A stretch of DNA of 64,000 nt from Strigamia acuminata (taxonomy: Eukaryota > Arthropoda > Chilopoda > Geophilomorpha > Linotaeniidae). The stretch lies in assembly GCA_949358305.1 (NCBI GenBank), contig OX442316.1, positions 4,278,001-4,342,000 of the forward strand. The letters run 5' to 3'. Shown one piece after another: positions 44,741-58,655 of the stretch. The translations under genes and the position numbers were made by a program. The notes under the pieces were generated by a model, which was given only the letters and a program-made list of their open reading frames with translations, did no database searches and was not told the DNA's origin. Each line of letters begins with the position of its first letter. The stretch's first letter is position 1.

Positions 44741-47419
44741 ATGAATCCAATCAACGAGCCGCAATCAAACGATCCGGACAAACCACTCACCCAACGGTTT
44801 TCCCGAAGTCACAAAATCACCACTCGCCGTCATCCAGAGCCCGAACCCGCACACAACAACGCGGTAGTGCTTCCATCAACTTCCAAACCGCCATTTTCGA
44901 ACTTATTCCAACATTACCAGCAAGCGGGAATGCATTTACCATCCTACTCATCGTCCCTGCTCTCAAACAGAACCGAAACGAGTGCCCAGAACGCCCGGCC
45001 AGCGTGGCCGAGCGTGTGGGACCCGTCACTTAAGTTCCCGTTACTCGAGCAGCACCTCCACCAAAACAACAAGCTGCCAGCGACGCCCAATTGGAACAAT
45101 TCCGTGCAAAACCACGAGAGAATGCAACCGAACTACATCCACGAACAGAACACCGTGCAATACAGCCAATCGGGCGGTTTATCATTCCAACATTCACTCA
45201 GGCAAAACTACATGATGGCGACGCAGACACTCAGAACGTTCGTCAACCGCAGCCAGGAAGCGAACAACAGCGGCGCGGACAAAACGCCGATGATCGAGTA
45301 CCGCGAAAGCCGCTTTTCGATGCCCCCGCTTCAGCCGATCGCGGGCTTGCGCTCCGAAGACTTGAAGCGGATGGCGGAGATGTCGAAACTCATGAACGGA
45401 CAACCGAATGCGATCGAAGCGGCGAGAAACGGCAACGAGGCGCAGACATCCGAATTGGAGAAACATTTGAGTTCGCCGACCACAAAGAAGGAGAAAAAGA
45501 AGGACGAAGTCGTGAGCAGCGACAGCGACGACCTCGTGATCGTCGAGAAGCCGAGCGTGAAGTGCGAGTCGCCAATCACGATCAGCAGCGACGAATCCGA
45601 AGGCGATAAAATGGAAACGTCGCTCACCGTCTCGTGCGAAGCGATCCTGGAAGACTCTTTGGAGCCGCCGACGCGTTTGGAAGACTCTTTAAGCGATCAT
45701 TTGGAGCCGCCGACGCGTTTCTCGCCCAACGGGACCATCGAACAGAGCGAGACGGTCTCCTCGTTGGACACGTCGGACGAGGCGAAGAACGAAGTGGTTT
45801 CGTCCAACGACACCGAGTCGCAGGTGGACGGGGAGTCGAGCGATGCGCTCATCACGCTGCGCTTCTGCACCGTGAGGCTGAACGTGAACGACATTCGCGA
45901 GTTGGTCAAGACTCCGGCCAACGAGGACGTGTTTGTGGTGAGGCAGCTGAAGGACAGCGTGTTCGACGAGAAACCCATCACGCCGTGTTTTAAGAGGAAG
46001 TCGAAGGCGGCGAGCGACGAGTTGGTGAACGGGAGCGCGGAGACGGCGAATCCGGGCGCGAAAAGGAAGCCGTCGTTCGCCGGGGAATACGCGAAGCCGA
46101 GGAAATTTCCCAACAATTTTTCGCAGCCGAGTTTGCTGGCCAAGCGCTCCACGCGCAGGTACATGGACGTGGTCATCTGTGGGAAGTGCAAGTGTCGGGT
46201 GGCGGACGCGGACGAGCACGCCGCGCCGACGTGCTGCGATTTGACGGACATTTATCCGTGTTTGGACGCGAAGTGCGAGAAAACGTTCATTTGTTTCAAG
46301 CGGTATCAGGCGCACGTCGAGGCGCACGGCTACAAGGTGTGCCAGCCGAAAACGAACAGCCAGCCGGACGACGAGGACGACGACGAAGGCGACGAGGCGA
46401 CGGAACGAGATGCGCCGGAGATGCCGACGAACTGCCGGGAGAAATGCGTGTTTTGCGCCGACATGTTCGCGCACTACGACGACTTGAGTTTGCACCTGGA
46501 ACAAATCCATCGGGTGAAAAGCGACAGCGAGTTCCTCGAGCACTCGAACGCGAAATCTTTGTTTGCGGGGGTCAAGGAGTGGCTCGGGGAATTGGACGAC
46601 GGGGCTCCGGAGACGTGTAAACTGTGTTTCGAGGAACGGTCGCTGTCGGAGATGCGGAATCACCTCGTGGATTATCATTCGGTGGAGAAAGGCACGAATT
46701 TAGTGAGGATTGTTTCGTTGAAGCCGAAAAAGAAGAGGTTGGACGTGTCGAAGTTCATCGTGCCGGCGAGCGAGGTCGAAGAAACGCCTTCGCCGACGTC
46801 CGGGGTGATCGTGCGGAAAATCAAGATGACGGAGCCGGACACGACGCGCGAGAAAGCGCCGCCGTCGTTGAAGGACGTGGAGAAGTGGCTGCGGGGACTG
46901 GAGGACGGAGTGGACGGAGCGGGGATCGTTTGTTTGTTTTGCGAGAAAATGTTTCTTTCGGCTTTCGCCGTTTATAAACATTTGAAGACGAGTCACTGGA
47001 CGTGCGTGGGCAAGATTTTTGGAGGGAATTTGCTGGCGGAGTTGGAGGATGTGGAGAAATCGTATTCGGTGAAGGCTGGACTGGCGTTCTGCTCGGAAAT
47101 GTGCGAAATGGACAGGGTGGTTGAGAAGGTGAAAGTGTTGTTGATGCATTTCGTCGATGCGGACACGCGGAAGGCGTTCGACTTCGATTCGTCGCCCGTG
47201 GGAGAGATTCTAGTGAAACTTTTGTACGAAATGAAGTGTAGTTATTGTTTGTTTGACGAGAACAGCGAAAAAGACGTGGCTTTTGACGCTTTGGGGAGGA
47301 ATGTGAGAACCTTTTTGTTGGCTTGCGTGGCGCCGGAAGTGAGGAATCTCGTGGGTTTTGATACAAGTAGTGTGGAGCAAGTTTTAGATAATTTGTTTGA
47401 GTTTATTGGTGTTGTGTAG
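44741..47419 (+). CDS. C2H2-type zinc-finger protein, uncharacterised
   Basis: An 892-residue frame without introns, using the ATG right after a TTTGACAG acceptor. The N-terminal 240 residues are polar, Pro/Asn/Gln-rich and probably disordered. Residues about 240-340 are acidic with two candidate SUMO-interaction motifs (DDLVIVEK and PITISSDE) and a duplicated LEPPTR element. Zinc-binding segments follow: CGKCKC...C, CLDAKCEKTFICFKRYQAHVEAH, CVFCADMFAHYDDLSLHLEQIH, CKLCFEERSLSEMRNHLVDYH and CLFCEKMFLSAFAVYKHLKTSH. The C-terminal 130 residues are helical and unrecognised. It is probably a nuclear DNA- or RNA-associated factor; no orthologue is recognised. Third codon positions are GC-rich compared with the AT-rich flanks. 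Long antisense frames here are shadows. Confidence 0.85.
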   Translation: MNPINEPQSNDPDKPLTQRFSRSHKITTRRHPEPEPAHNNAVVLPSTSKPPFSNLFQHYQQAGMHLPSYSSSLLSNRTETSAQNARPAWPSVWDPSLKFPLLEQHLHQNNKLPATPNWNNSVQNHERMQPNYIHEQNTVQYSQSGGLSFQHSLRQNYMMATQTLRTFVNRSQEANNSGADKTPMIEYRESRFSMPPLQPIAGLRSEDLKRMAEMSKLMNGQPNAIEAARNGNEAQTSELEKHLSSPTTKKEKKKDEVVSSDSDDLVIVEKPSVKCESPITISSDESEGDKMETSLTVSCEAILEDSLEPPTRLEDSLSDHLEPPTRFSPNGTIEQSETVSSLDTSDEAKNEVVSSNDTESQVDGESSDALITLRFCTVRLNVNDIRELVKTPANEDVFVVRQLKDSVFDEKPITPCFKRKSKAASDELVNGSAETANPGAKRKPSFAGEYAKPRKFPNNFSQPSLLAKRSTRRYMDVVICGKCKCRVADADEHAAPTCCDLTDIYPCLDAKCEKTFICFKRYQAHVEAHGYKVCQPKTNSQPDDEDDDEGDEATERDAPEMPTNCREKCVFCADMFAHYDDLSLHLEQIHRVKSDSEFLEHSNAKSLFAGVKEWLGELDDGAPETCKLCFEERSLSEMRNHLVDYHSVEKGTNLVRIVSLKPKKKRLDVSKFIVPASEVEETPSPTSGVIVRKIKMTEPDTTREKAPPSLKDVEKWLRGLEDGVDGAGIVCLFCEKMFLSAFAVYKHLKTSHWTCVGKIFGGNLLAELEDVEKSYSVKAGLAFCSEMCEMDRVVEKVKVLLMHFVDADTRKAFDFDSSPVGEILVKLLYEMKCSYCLFDENSEKDVAFDALGRNVRTFLLACVAPEVRNLVGFDTSSVEQVLDNLFEFIGVV

Positions 47420-49788
<2,369 letters not shown>

Positions 49789-50056
49789 ATTTTTATTATT
49801 AATTTTTTTCAAAATCCAATTTATTCGTGTAGATATGTAATGTAAATATTTAAAATAATAACATATATCGTCACTGAGCTTACTATCTGAATTCTAGTAT
49901 GTTAGTTCAATAAATTCCCACACAAAAATTATGTGTAATAATTTGAAATAAATAGGAAAAATAAAAAATAATTTAGTTAATTTCCGTTTTCAAAAATAGA
50001 TGGCGGTGTGTGATGAAAAACGCTTCGTGTTATGACTACGGTAGTAAAAAAAAAAA

Positions 50057-51451
50057 ATGGCGGCGTCCTTGCGAGTGAGTGTGCTCCGGAAAACCATCCA
50101 AACCCGAAGTAACTTGAAAAGTTTCACCACACAAACCGACGCCAACATCTACGACATCATCGTGGCGGGCGGCGGCTTGGTCGGCTCATCCCTGGCGTGC
50201 AAATTAGGCAACTCGACCATTCTAGCCGACAAGAAAATCCTCTTGCTCGAAAGCGGCAACCCGCAAATCCGACACGAAGTCCCGACAAAATTCAGCAACA
50301 GAGTGAGCGCAATCAACCCGGGCAGCCAGGCATTTCTATCCGAAATCGGCGCTTGGCAAGAAATTGCAAACACCCGCTACCAACCGGTGAAACGGATGCA
50401 AATCTGGGAGACATGTTCGGACTCGTTCGTCACGTACGACCAAACCGGGTCGACAAAAGACATCAATTACATCGTAGAAAACGATGTAATGATGAACTCG
50501 ATTCTAAATCAACTAACGAAAATCAAAGACAGAGTTGTCACGCTAAACAAAGCGAAGATCGACAGCTACAAACTGCCCGACTTGAAAAACGTAATTCCGC
50601 CATCTTTGATCGAAGTCAACTTGGAAGACGGGACTGAATTCAAGACCCGCTTGCTCATCGGTGCCGACGGTGTCAATTCTCTAGTCAGGAAGACCATGAA
50701 GGCCGATTACATAAGCTGGAGCTACGGTCAACACGCGTTAGTCGCCACGCTCAAGTTATCCGAGCCGACTACGAACACTGTCGCCTGGCAGAGGTTTTTG
50801 GCGACAGGACCGGTGGCAATTCTGCCGTTGAATTCTGGGTATTCGTCGTTGGTGTGGTCGAACACGCCGGAGAACGTGAGACGTTTATTGGAGCTTCCGG
50901 CGGAGGATTTTGTGGACGAATTGAACCGCGCGCTGTGGCAGAATTCGCGGAAGATCGGAATCGTCGATTCGGCGAGTAAAATGTTGGACAAGGCGTTGAG
51001 GAATTTGGATTTTAGTGAGAAGAGTGCGCACTCGTTTCCTCCGAGTGTCGAAGATGTGGAGGAAGGAAGCCGCGCGGCTTTCCCGCTCGGGCTCGGACAC
51101 TCGGTTCAGTATGTTGGCACTAGGGTGGCGCTGGTGGGCGATGCTGCGCATAGGGTGCATCCTTTGGCGGGGCTTGGTGTGAATTTGGGGTTTGCTGATG
51201 TTAGTTGTTTGGTTCAGTTGGTGGAAGATTGTTGTTATAGGGGTGGGGATGTGGGAGAGTTGGCGCATTTGCTGGAATACGAACGGTCGAGGCAGCGGAG
51301 AGTGGTGCCTGTTATGGCGGTTATAGATGGGTTGCATAGGATTTATACGTCGTCGTTGACGCCTGTGTTGTTGATGAGAAGTTTGGGTCTTCAGTTTACT
51401 GAATCGTGTCCGCCGCTTAAGAAGATGATTATGCAGTTGGCTTCACATTGA
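50057..51451 (+). CDS. COQ6: Ubiquinone biosynthesis monooxygenase COQ6, mitochondrial
   Basis: A 464-residue flavoprotein, close to the usual 460-480. COQ6 hydroxylates ring carbon C5 of the coenzyme Q precursor in the mitochondrial matrix-side CoQ complex. The first 30 residues are basic and Ser/Thr-rich, fitting a targeting presequence. The FAD-binding GxGxxG motif is [14 protein letters not shown] (near 37-50). RVSAINPGS and the DG motif ([11 protein letters not shown], near 205) follow. The second FAD motif is [20 protein letters not shown] (near 354-373). The C-terminus is complete (HRIYTSS ... LGLQ). The start is the first ATG, in good context (aaaaaATGGCGGCG). The gene has no introns, unusual for an animal COQ6. 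Codons are GC-richer than the flanks. It is convergent with the SLC12 gene. Confidence 0.95.
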   Translation: MAASLRVSVLRKTIQTRSNLKSFTTQTDANIYDIIVAGGGLVGSSLACKLGNSTILADKKILLLESGNPQIRHEVPTKFSNRVSAINPGSQAFLSEIGAWQEIANTRYQPVKRMQIWETCSDSFVTYDQTGSTKDINYIVENDVMMNSILNQLTKIKDRVVTLNKAKIDSYKLPDLKNVIPPSLIEVNLEDGTEFKTRLLIGADGVNSLVRKTMKADYISWSYGQHALVATLKLSEPTTNTVAWQRFLATGPVAILPLNSGYSSLVWSNTPENVRRLLELPAEDFVDELNRALWQNSRKIGIVDSASKMLDKALRNLDFSEKSAHSFPPSVEDVEEGSRAAFPLGLGHSVQYVGTRVALVGDAAHRVHPLAGLGVNLGFADVSCLVQLVEDCCYRGGDVGELAHLLEYERSRQRRVVPVMAVIDGLHRIYTSSLTPVLLMRSLGLQFTESCPPLKKMIMQLASH

Positions 51452-51589
51452 AGAGGGTTTTTGTTGTTTTGTGGTTTGTTTTTGATTGGTTTGTAACGTT
51501 GGTTGTTATAAAAGAGTTTTTGTGAAAGATGGTTGGTTTTATTTCAAATTGTGAGCTAAATTGTGTATAATTTGTCTGGTTTTGATCAA

Positions 51590-51830
51590 AATTAAGTAAA
51601 ATTTGCTTGATTATGATCAAATTAGGTAAATTTTGCCTGATTATGATCAAAATTAGGTAAAATTTGATCAAAATTAGGTAAAATTTGATCAAATTAGGTA
51701 AAATTTGATCAAATTAGGTAAAATTTGATCAAATTAGGTAAAATTTGATCAAATTAGGTAAAATTTGATCAAATTAGGTAAAATTTGATCAAATTAGGTA
51801 AAATTTGCCTGATTATGATCAAATTTGGGT
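51590..51830. repeat. 20-bp AT-rich tandem repeat
   Basis: The unit GGTAAAATTTGATCAAATTA is repeated about ten times in the COQ6 3' flank. TTGATCAA is palindromic, so each unit can form a small hairpin. Related but diverged GATTTTGATCAAAAT pieces continue to about 52130. Confidence 0.9.
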
Positions 51831-52592
51831 AAAATTTGACTGATTATGATGAAAAGTAAGTTAAATCCACTTGATTTTGATCAAAATTATGTATACACGG
51901 TTTGATCTTGATCAAAATTAAGAATTACTGGATTTTTATACAAATTGAGTAATGTCTGCATGATTTTTATGAAAAAACAAGTAAAATATGTTTGATTTTG
52001 ATCAAATCGTGTAGAATTTGCTGATTTTGATGATAATTCGCTTGATTTTGATCCAAATCAAGTGAAAACGTTTGATTTTGATGAGGACAGGAAAATTCGC
52101 TCAAATTCGCTCAAATTCATTCAATTTTAATGATAATTAGCCCGACTTTTAATCAAAATTATTGCATCCTTTAAGATAAATTTTGGCGCCATGTGCTTTT
52201 GCAGTTTGCACAGGTGGAACATCAGCTTCCACATTTGGACAGTCAATCAACTCCCGCTGTTTACAATCAATGAGGCCACGTATTTTTTGTACAAAAATAT
52301 CTAAGTTTATTATCTACAAAATCAAAAAATGAGAGCTTTTATCTTCTGTTTAAAAGAGGGTTTGGAAAGTGTACACAATATCAGGAATTGGACGATTTAA
52401 TCTGATTACTTATTTTGTTTTCAGTAATAAATTATAACAATGAGAATATAATAATTGCAGATTTTAGTAAAATGCATCATGATATGGTTAAAAATATTTG
52501 CAGCATTTGTTAATAATTTGATCTTACTACTGAGTACATATACGACGTATTATAGATATATACAAAAATTGAGCCTCAATTTTACAAGTTTA
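51831..52592. other. Intergenic between COQ6 and SLC12
   Basis: Diverged TTGATCAA-type repeats to about 52130, then AT-rich 3' flank of the minus-strand transporter gene. Confidence 0.5.
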
Positions 52593-55500
52593 TTATGAAT
52601 AAAAGGTCAAAACACTCGTCTGGTTTCCTCGGACAAGAAGGGTTGGCGGCATGTCTCGTGTCAGTGTATCCAACCAAGAAATATACAGTGGAGCCGAAAC
52701 CCGATTCTTCTTCGGCAATGGCATTGTTCTAGAAAATGGAACAAATCTAAGAATTGTGACACTAGAGATTATTAGTACTACTTACACCACAACCAAAGAG
52801 GCATTTCTTGAGTGTTGAAGTAGTAGTTCTCGTATTCTTATATATCTGTGCGTCTAGATTAAAAAAAACAAAAAAAAACAATAACGAATCGCGATATAAC
52901 GAATTTTTTGTTATAACGAATCGCGATATAACGAATTTTTTGTTATAACGAATCGCGATATAACGAATTTTTTTGTTATAACGAATCGCGATATAACGAA
53001 TTGCGATATAACGAATTTTTTTGTTATAACGAATCGCGATGTAACGAATTTTTTGTTATAACGAATCGCGATATAACGAATTTTTTGTTATAACGAATTT
53101 TTAAAAATGGCTTGGTTGGTTGGTTAATTGGTTTGCCATAAAACACCATGTTAAAAAAATATTGATATAACGAATTTTCGTTATAACGAATTAATTTTTC
53201 TGGTCTTCTGCGATTCATTATAACGAGGCTTAACTGTAATTCCAAGTTACCTTTGGTTGCATTGTGTGGTACTCGTTTTCTGATATTGTGAGGTCGTTTA
53301 ACTGATCAGGGTTGTTTTCTTGTGGCCGAAATTTACTAATGAGCAGTTCGAACTCTCTTATACTGAAACAAAGAGCAGTTCATAAAAATAACATCTTTAT
53401 GACAACAATAACGTGATTTTAATGACATTAATGGCATTGACCATTGAAGATGATCGTTTGATCGGAAGGCCTATCGTTTTGATTTATTGTTTGTGGTCTA
53501 GAGCGCCATTAATGTCATTCAAACGAGTTGTAATTCAGTTAAATGCAGACCTGTGCTCCTTTGGTTTTTTGCTGATGTCTGGCAAGACTGTAACGTCTTT
53601 GTAATTGATGCGAAATTTACCCAACAAGGACGCCAAGCTATTGAAACAATGATATAAGTTTGTTATTAAGATTCTTATATAAAAGGATGTTCTTAGCACT
53701 AACTTTAATTGCTGCTGATCAATTTCATGGTCCTTATTTCCTAAAGAAAACACTCTAAGATGTGATTTATTGAAGAATTTACGTGTTGTGAGTATGTATG
53801 GAAGTAGCAAAGTTAGTCCTGTGAATTATATTAGATGTATTAAGTTTTGCTAGAATGTTATTTCATGATAAATGTACTTGCCTCCATCATCGTACAGCCA
53901 CCAAACATCAATTGTCCCCTGGTCCTTCTTTTCAGGATGGTTTCTAAACAGATCTATATTCTTCAGGACTTCTTTAGGGATCTCCTTAACTGGAGGCTGT
54001 GGCTCCTTTTTCTCCTTTACTTTCTTCTCTTTCTTTTTAGTTTTGCCACCAGGATTATTGTTTATTGCCTTCTCAATATCTATGGACATGGAGTTATTGC
54101 TAGAAGCTGGAAATATTGAGATAGGAATATTGGTATACGATGACTGGAAACAGTCAAAAGGCTTTTGGTAAAGTGATACACATAAGAAATACCGTATTGC
54201 CTCACATTAAGCCGCATGCCGGTGTAGTTCGAGTTTTACCAGCATGTCGATAAACCTCGTTTTTAACAGCAAGCCGGTGTAAGCGAGAACGGATTTTTCT
54301 AAATGAGAATTCAGCCAAAACAAGCATAAAATCCTTTTTAGATCTCCAAAATGTAAGAAATTGCCTTAAATTTCTATAAATTTACCCAGATTTTAGTAAA
54401 AATTAGTAAAACTTAAATTTTAGGCCCAACAACCAACATAATTATTCATCCGGCATTTTTCGCTTTATACCGGCATGTCGGTATAAACTTTTTGTACGAA
54501 GTTTCAAAAACCTGCTTAGAGGCATGCCACTTAATGCGAGGTAATACGGTAGAAGTTTTAAATCAAGTAGAATAAGTTTTACTTGATAGAACTGAGATGG
54601 CTGACACTTCTCTATTCATTGGTGGTTTTCCATTAATGAGGCCAGGATTTGCATTTTCAGTGGTATTAGTGAACTGCGAAAAATCCAAGCCTTGTTCAAC
54701 TCTCAGAATTCCCACAGCCAAGTGTAAATCAAAAGCAACACTGAAAGAAGAGGGGTTTGCTTGTTATTTGGTATAGTTTCAATACAATTTGAACTTACTG
54801 AATGGTATCAAAATACTCAGTCATTTCCTCCGCACTCCGGTTTTGCCAGTTATTCATAAATCCCATCAACAGCATGTTGGGCTTTAACTTGCCCACTCCA
54901 GCCGCTTGAAATAGTGCCTTGGCACCGTGAGCTAAATTCGTGTCTTCGATGATTGTATGAAAAGCTTTGAGCTTTCTTTCGTTCAGCCATATCTGTGCGT
55001 TCTTTGCAATTTCTTGACGTTCGCGGTAAGTTGGTGGTTTCTGCAATAGCATTACAACTATTTCAGTTATTTCAACTAAGAACATGTTAACCCTAGTTTA
55101 AGCCTTTTTGCATGAGATTTGCAGAGATCTGCATTGGGTACCCGTACCCGTAGGGTACGGGCGGGTAACGGGTACGGTTTTTACGCCAATGCACATCTCT
55201 GGCACACGTGATCGCGTTCAGGAACGGGTACGGGTAGGGTACGGTAGAGAATTTTTTTTGGAGACGGGTAACGGACGGGTAACGGGTAAGGATTTTACGC
55301 CAATGCAGATCTCTGCAGGTGAGGTGGTTGTCGCTTTGGTAGAACCAACCTCACCTGTTTCATCATTGGAAGACAATACAAGTGGTCGGGTCAGCCGCCA
55401 CATCTGTGCGTACCTTGACTATCTGACCGCAGACGAGGAGACCGATCTTTTTGGTAATGTGGTAGCCCAAATCGAGTAGTGCTGGTCTGCTGTGTACTGG

Positions 55501-58500
55501 ACCAGTCATGCAGATAATGTGTGACCTTGATAGAAGATTTTAAATTTAATATCATCCTATAATTTTTTTTCTAAAAAAAAAAACTCACCTATAGTTTTTA
55601 ACATGATCTTCCACTTGCACAAGTTCTTGCACCGCTTTAAGAGCACTTTGGTAAGTTATCGCTTGCTGCGAAGAACCCCAATTGACATCAGGTTTTTTGT
55701 AAATCAAATATAAGTAAAGAAAGAAGCAAATGAAAAAAGTTCCAAGGGCGGTTTGCCAACTCATGATGAACATTACTGCCATGCTGAGAAGTGCCCCTGC
55801 TAAGCTCACCCACATGTTCCAGAAGCGAAAACCTGGTCTGAAACCTTGTGAATAACAGAAATGGCAATTAAACAGCAATTAAAGAAATAAAAAGGAATTG
55901 CTTACCGGGTGATTTCGCCAAAGCCGCGTGGAAACAAGCAAAATTGATGAGACAATAAGCAGCCATAAAAAAGTTGGATATAATGGGTGCAATTATGTTG
56001 AAATCGGCTAAAGCATTGTGTAAGTTGTTAACAATCATTTAAAGCTCATTTAACATGCCTTACCAATTAGAATAAATATTACAGCAATAAGTAAAGCCAG
56101 CAAGTAAGAACGAATCGGTTCATTTCCCTTTCCGTAACCTTTGCCAAACCATTCCAATCCTGGATAGATTTTGTCGTTTGCTAAAGCCTGCACGAAGTAA
56201 TGGAAAATTTTGTCAACTTTCCTACAAAAAAGGTTTTCAAAAAGTCTCACCTGGAATATTTTTGGAGCACTGACAAAACATGCCAGAGCTGAGGACAGCG
56301 TTGCAGCAAAACATCCCGCATACACCAGATAACCGTTTGCAGAAATTACTTCCATTATCTGATCAGCAATGCAAGAAATAAGAAAATTAGTCAACATAAT
56401 ACAAGTGCTGAAAATATAGGGAAGTTGTCAGGGTTATCTTATGTCATATATTGTTTTTAATTGTCTTGTTTGGTCATGTTGTCATTTACTTTCCTATGTA
56501 ACTGATTTATGTATAGTTTTCCTTCTTTTTTCCTTTTTTTTTTAGGATGTTTGCTGTGTTTGTCCTTGACTTTTATTTTACTTTCCTTTTCAAGCAGACA
56601 TTAAACTGACCACCTGCACAGGAACTAATTGAGGATATACTTTCTTTCCAGCAAGAGATTTGCTTTCTTTCACCATCCAATTTCAACTGTTTGGGTTTCA
56701 CGTTTCACTCACCTGATAATTATTTTGAAGACCAAATTTGCAGCTATCTGGGTCAGGACAATAAGTTAGATTCCCACTTAAATAATCCTCATAACTTCCT
56801 GTTGCATCTCTGTAAACAGTGCTACCAGCTATAATGACAAAAAGCACATAGGTTATAGTGCTGAGAAGGATAGCCAGAAGTGTCCCTCTGGGAATAGCTT
56901 TGGAAGGATCCTAAAAAAAATATATATATTATTGCTTTATTTTTTATTTTCTCTCTATTGTTCATGCCTTTAAATCTCCTGAAATGTTGGCACCAGCAAG
57001 AATGCCAGTTGTGGCAGGGAAAAAGACAGAAAACATAGCAAAGAATGAATCTCCTCCTCTGTAATCAGAGCCTAAATTCTTCGAAGCAACATCTCCTGCA
57101 AGCGTGAATGATAGTTGGAAAACAACACTTTTGTTTCATTTTTTTCTACTCACCACTCCATCCAACAAAACCCCATCCCTTTTCTTCGTCAGTGGGCATG
57201 AAACTCCCTACTATCACGTCAGCAATTGCCACAAGTAAAACGAAGAGTAGAAACACTTGTGCTTTTTGCTCCCACTCCATTCCGATCATTATAATGCAAA
57301 TCAACACGCAGGCTGTAACGCATCCAATAATTCTCATGTCGTTGATATCGGCGTCAACAATGAATAAACCAAGTTTCTAAAGTATAAAAAAAAATGTCTT
57401 TAGTTATTGAAACAATTTATTTTAGTTGTTTAATTTAAATTCAAACCTTTAACATGTCTTTTAATGATTCTGCAAATCCTACTGTGTGCATCGCGACGGC
57501 CATTGCGTTGGCAAATGAGAAGATTAGGCCTATTGAACCTCCATATTCTGGACCAAGACTCCGTGATATCAGGTAATATGTTCCGCCTTATTAAAAGTAA
57601 ACAAATTGAAAGTGAAATTTAATTAATTTTTTTTTTGTAATCAACTTACCGCCTTTTACGAGACCATTAGTTGATATGGCCGATATCGAAAGGCCGGTGA
57701 TGACCACAATTACGTCAGATAATGCAATAATTAGCAGAGCTTGAACTGCAAAACAAATGGAATTTAATTTTCTGAATGTCAGTGCTGGCAGGGAAAGCCG
57801 AACTTGTGAAAAGTTGGGCAGAAAACGCCGAATAAAATGCAAATTTTGCATCATTTTTTAAAATCTCACTTTGATATTTATCACTTACTTATTCCACAAC
57901 GTCCGATGATAAAAGTCAAGCGAATGAACATAATTGGACCCCATATGTTCAATAAACACCGAATCTGATTTTTTTTTTAAATAAAATAATTCCAACTTTT
58001 ATCATAACTTAATAAAAAAAAATAATAAAATAATAATAATACCATAACGCCAATGATCCATCCGAATTTCACACCACCCGCATCTTCGCCTCCGTGGATA
58101 CTTTTTCTCTTCTGAAAAAACAATAATTTGTATTAAAATATTAAAGAAATAAATTAATATTTGATTTTTTTATTTAAAAATTCTTCAACTCGTCTTATCT
58201 TATCCATACACGTTCATTCAAAGATTAAAAGCAATTTTTTTCTTCCATTTATTGAGTCATACCTTTCCAATGACAGTTTCGTGTTGATGTAATTCATCGA
58301 GAGACGGTCTGGACAACCGATGGACATCTCTCGCATCCCTGTACAAGTCCATATGGGGCAAAACTTCCCTGGTAAGTCGCTGCAACGTCTTGATGTACGT
58401 CGTGTGATGATCCAAATGTTCGGGCGGTTTCGGGCCATCTTCATCATCGTCGACCGGGCTGTCTTCGAATGCCGGATTGTCGTGAACGTTGCTGACCATA

Positions 58501-58655
58501 AATCGTGAATTCTCGCTCTCTTTGAGGTCCATTGTGGGTGTGTCGGAACCCAGTTCGTAGTCGTCGCGTTTCTTACCGATGCCTAGCAGGTGAGCCATGA
58601 TTGGGATGTGCTGACATACACGGGACAAATCTCGGCTTTTATATTTTTCATCTGT
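52593..58655 (-). CDS. Na-K-Cl cotransporter, SLC12 family (NKCC/Ncc69-like)
   Basis: Twenty-one exons on the minus strand, from 58263-58655 down to 52593-52728, join in one frame. The product brings Na, K and Cl across the plasma membrane. The N-terminus has the kinase-docking motif RFMV (SPAK/WNK type) and the phospho-Thr region [19 protein letters not shown]. The membrane core includes [57 protein letters not shown] and [18 protein letters not shown]. The cytosolic C-domain has [44 protein letters not shown] and a complete end [13 protein letters not shown]. Transport helices favour NKCC over KCC. Met at 58598 (AHLLGIGKK) is an alternative start. Introns after 56968 and 53882 use GC donors. 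Three small transposons sit in introns. Confidence 0.93.
52885..53237. mobile_element. Pogo/Tigger-type MITE remnant with internal tandem repeat
   Basis: The minus strand begins TACAGTTAAGCCTCGTTATA at 53237, a form of the widespread CAGT...CCTCG-TATAACGAA terminus of pogo-like elements. 52890-53100 is a roughly 33-bp repeat of ATAACGAATCGCGATATAAC pieces. The other end is not clear. Located in the cotransporter intron between 52853 and 53251. Confidence 0.6.
54192..54549. mobile_element. MITE, Tc1/mariner-type TA target
   Basis: Left end CCGTATTGCCTCACATTAAG and right end (reverse complement) CCGTATTACCTCGCATTAAG are imperfect inverted repeats over about 30 bp, flanked by TA on both sides (54190-54191 and 54550-54551). 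358 bp, non-coding, in a cotransporter intron. Confidence 0.8.
55120..55317. mobile_element. 198-bp MITE-like element with GGGTACGGGTA interior
   Basis: The ends TGCAGAGATCTGCATTGG and CCAATGCAGATCTCTGCA are perfect 18-bp inverted complements. The interior consists of ACGGGTA/ACGGGTAACGGGTA runs and a second internal end-like copy (TTTTTACGCCAATGCACATC at 55178). No clear target duplication. In a cotransporter intron. Confidence 0.75.
56948..56968 (-). other. GC-AG intron donor in the cotransporter gene
   Basis: Exon ...GGAGATTTAAAG is followed by GCATGA, and the next exon starts GATCCTTCC after TTTTAG. This reproduces the conserved GDLK-DPSKAIP junction, so the donor must be GC. A second case is GATGGAG followed by GCAAGT at 53881 (junction [11 protein letters not shown]). 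Confidence 0.8.

Noticed and set aside
45689-46678. 329-residue minus-strand open frame
   Set aside because: It is antisense to the zinc-finger coding region, whose GC-rich third positions create long shadow frames. No domain is recognisable.
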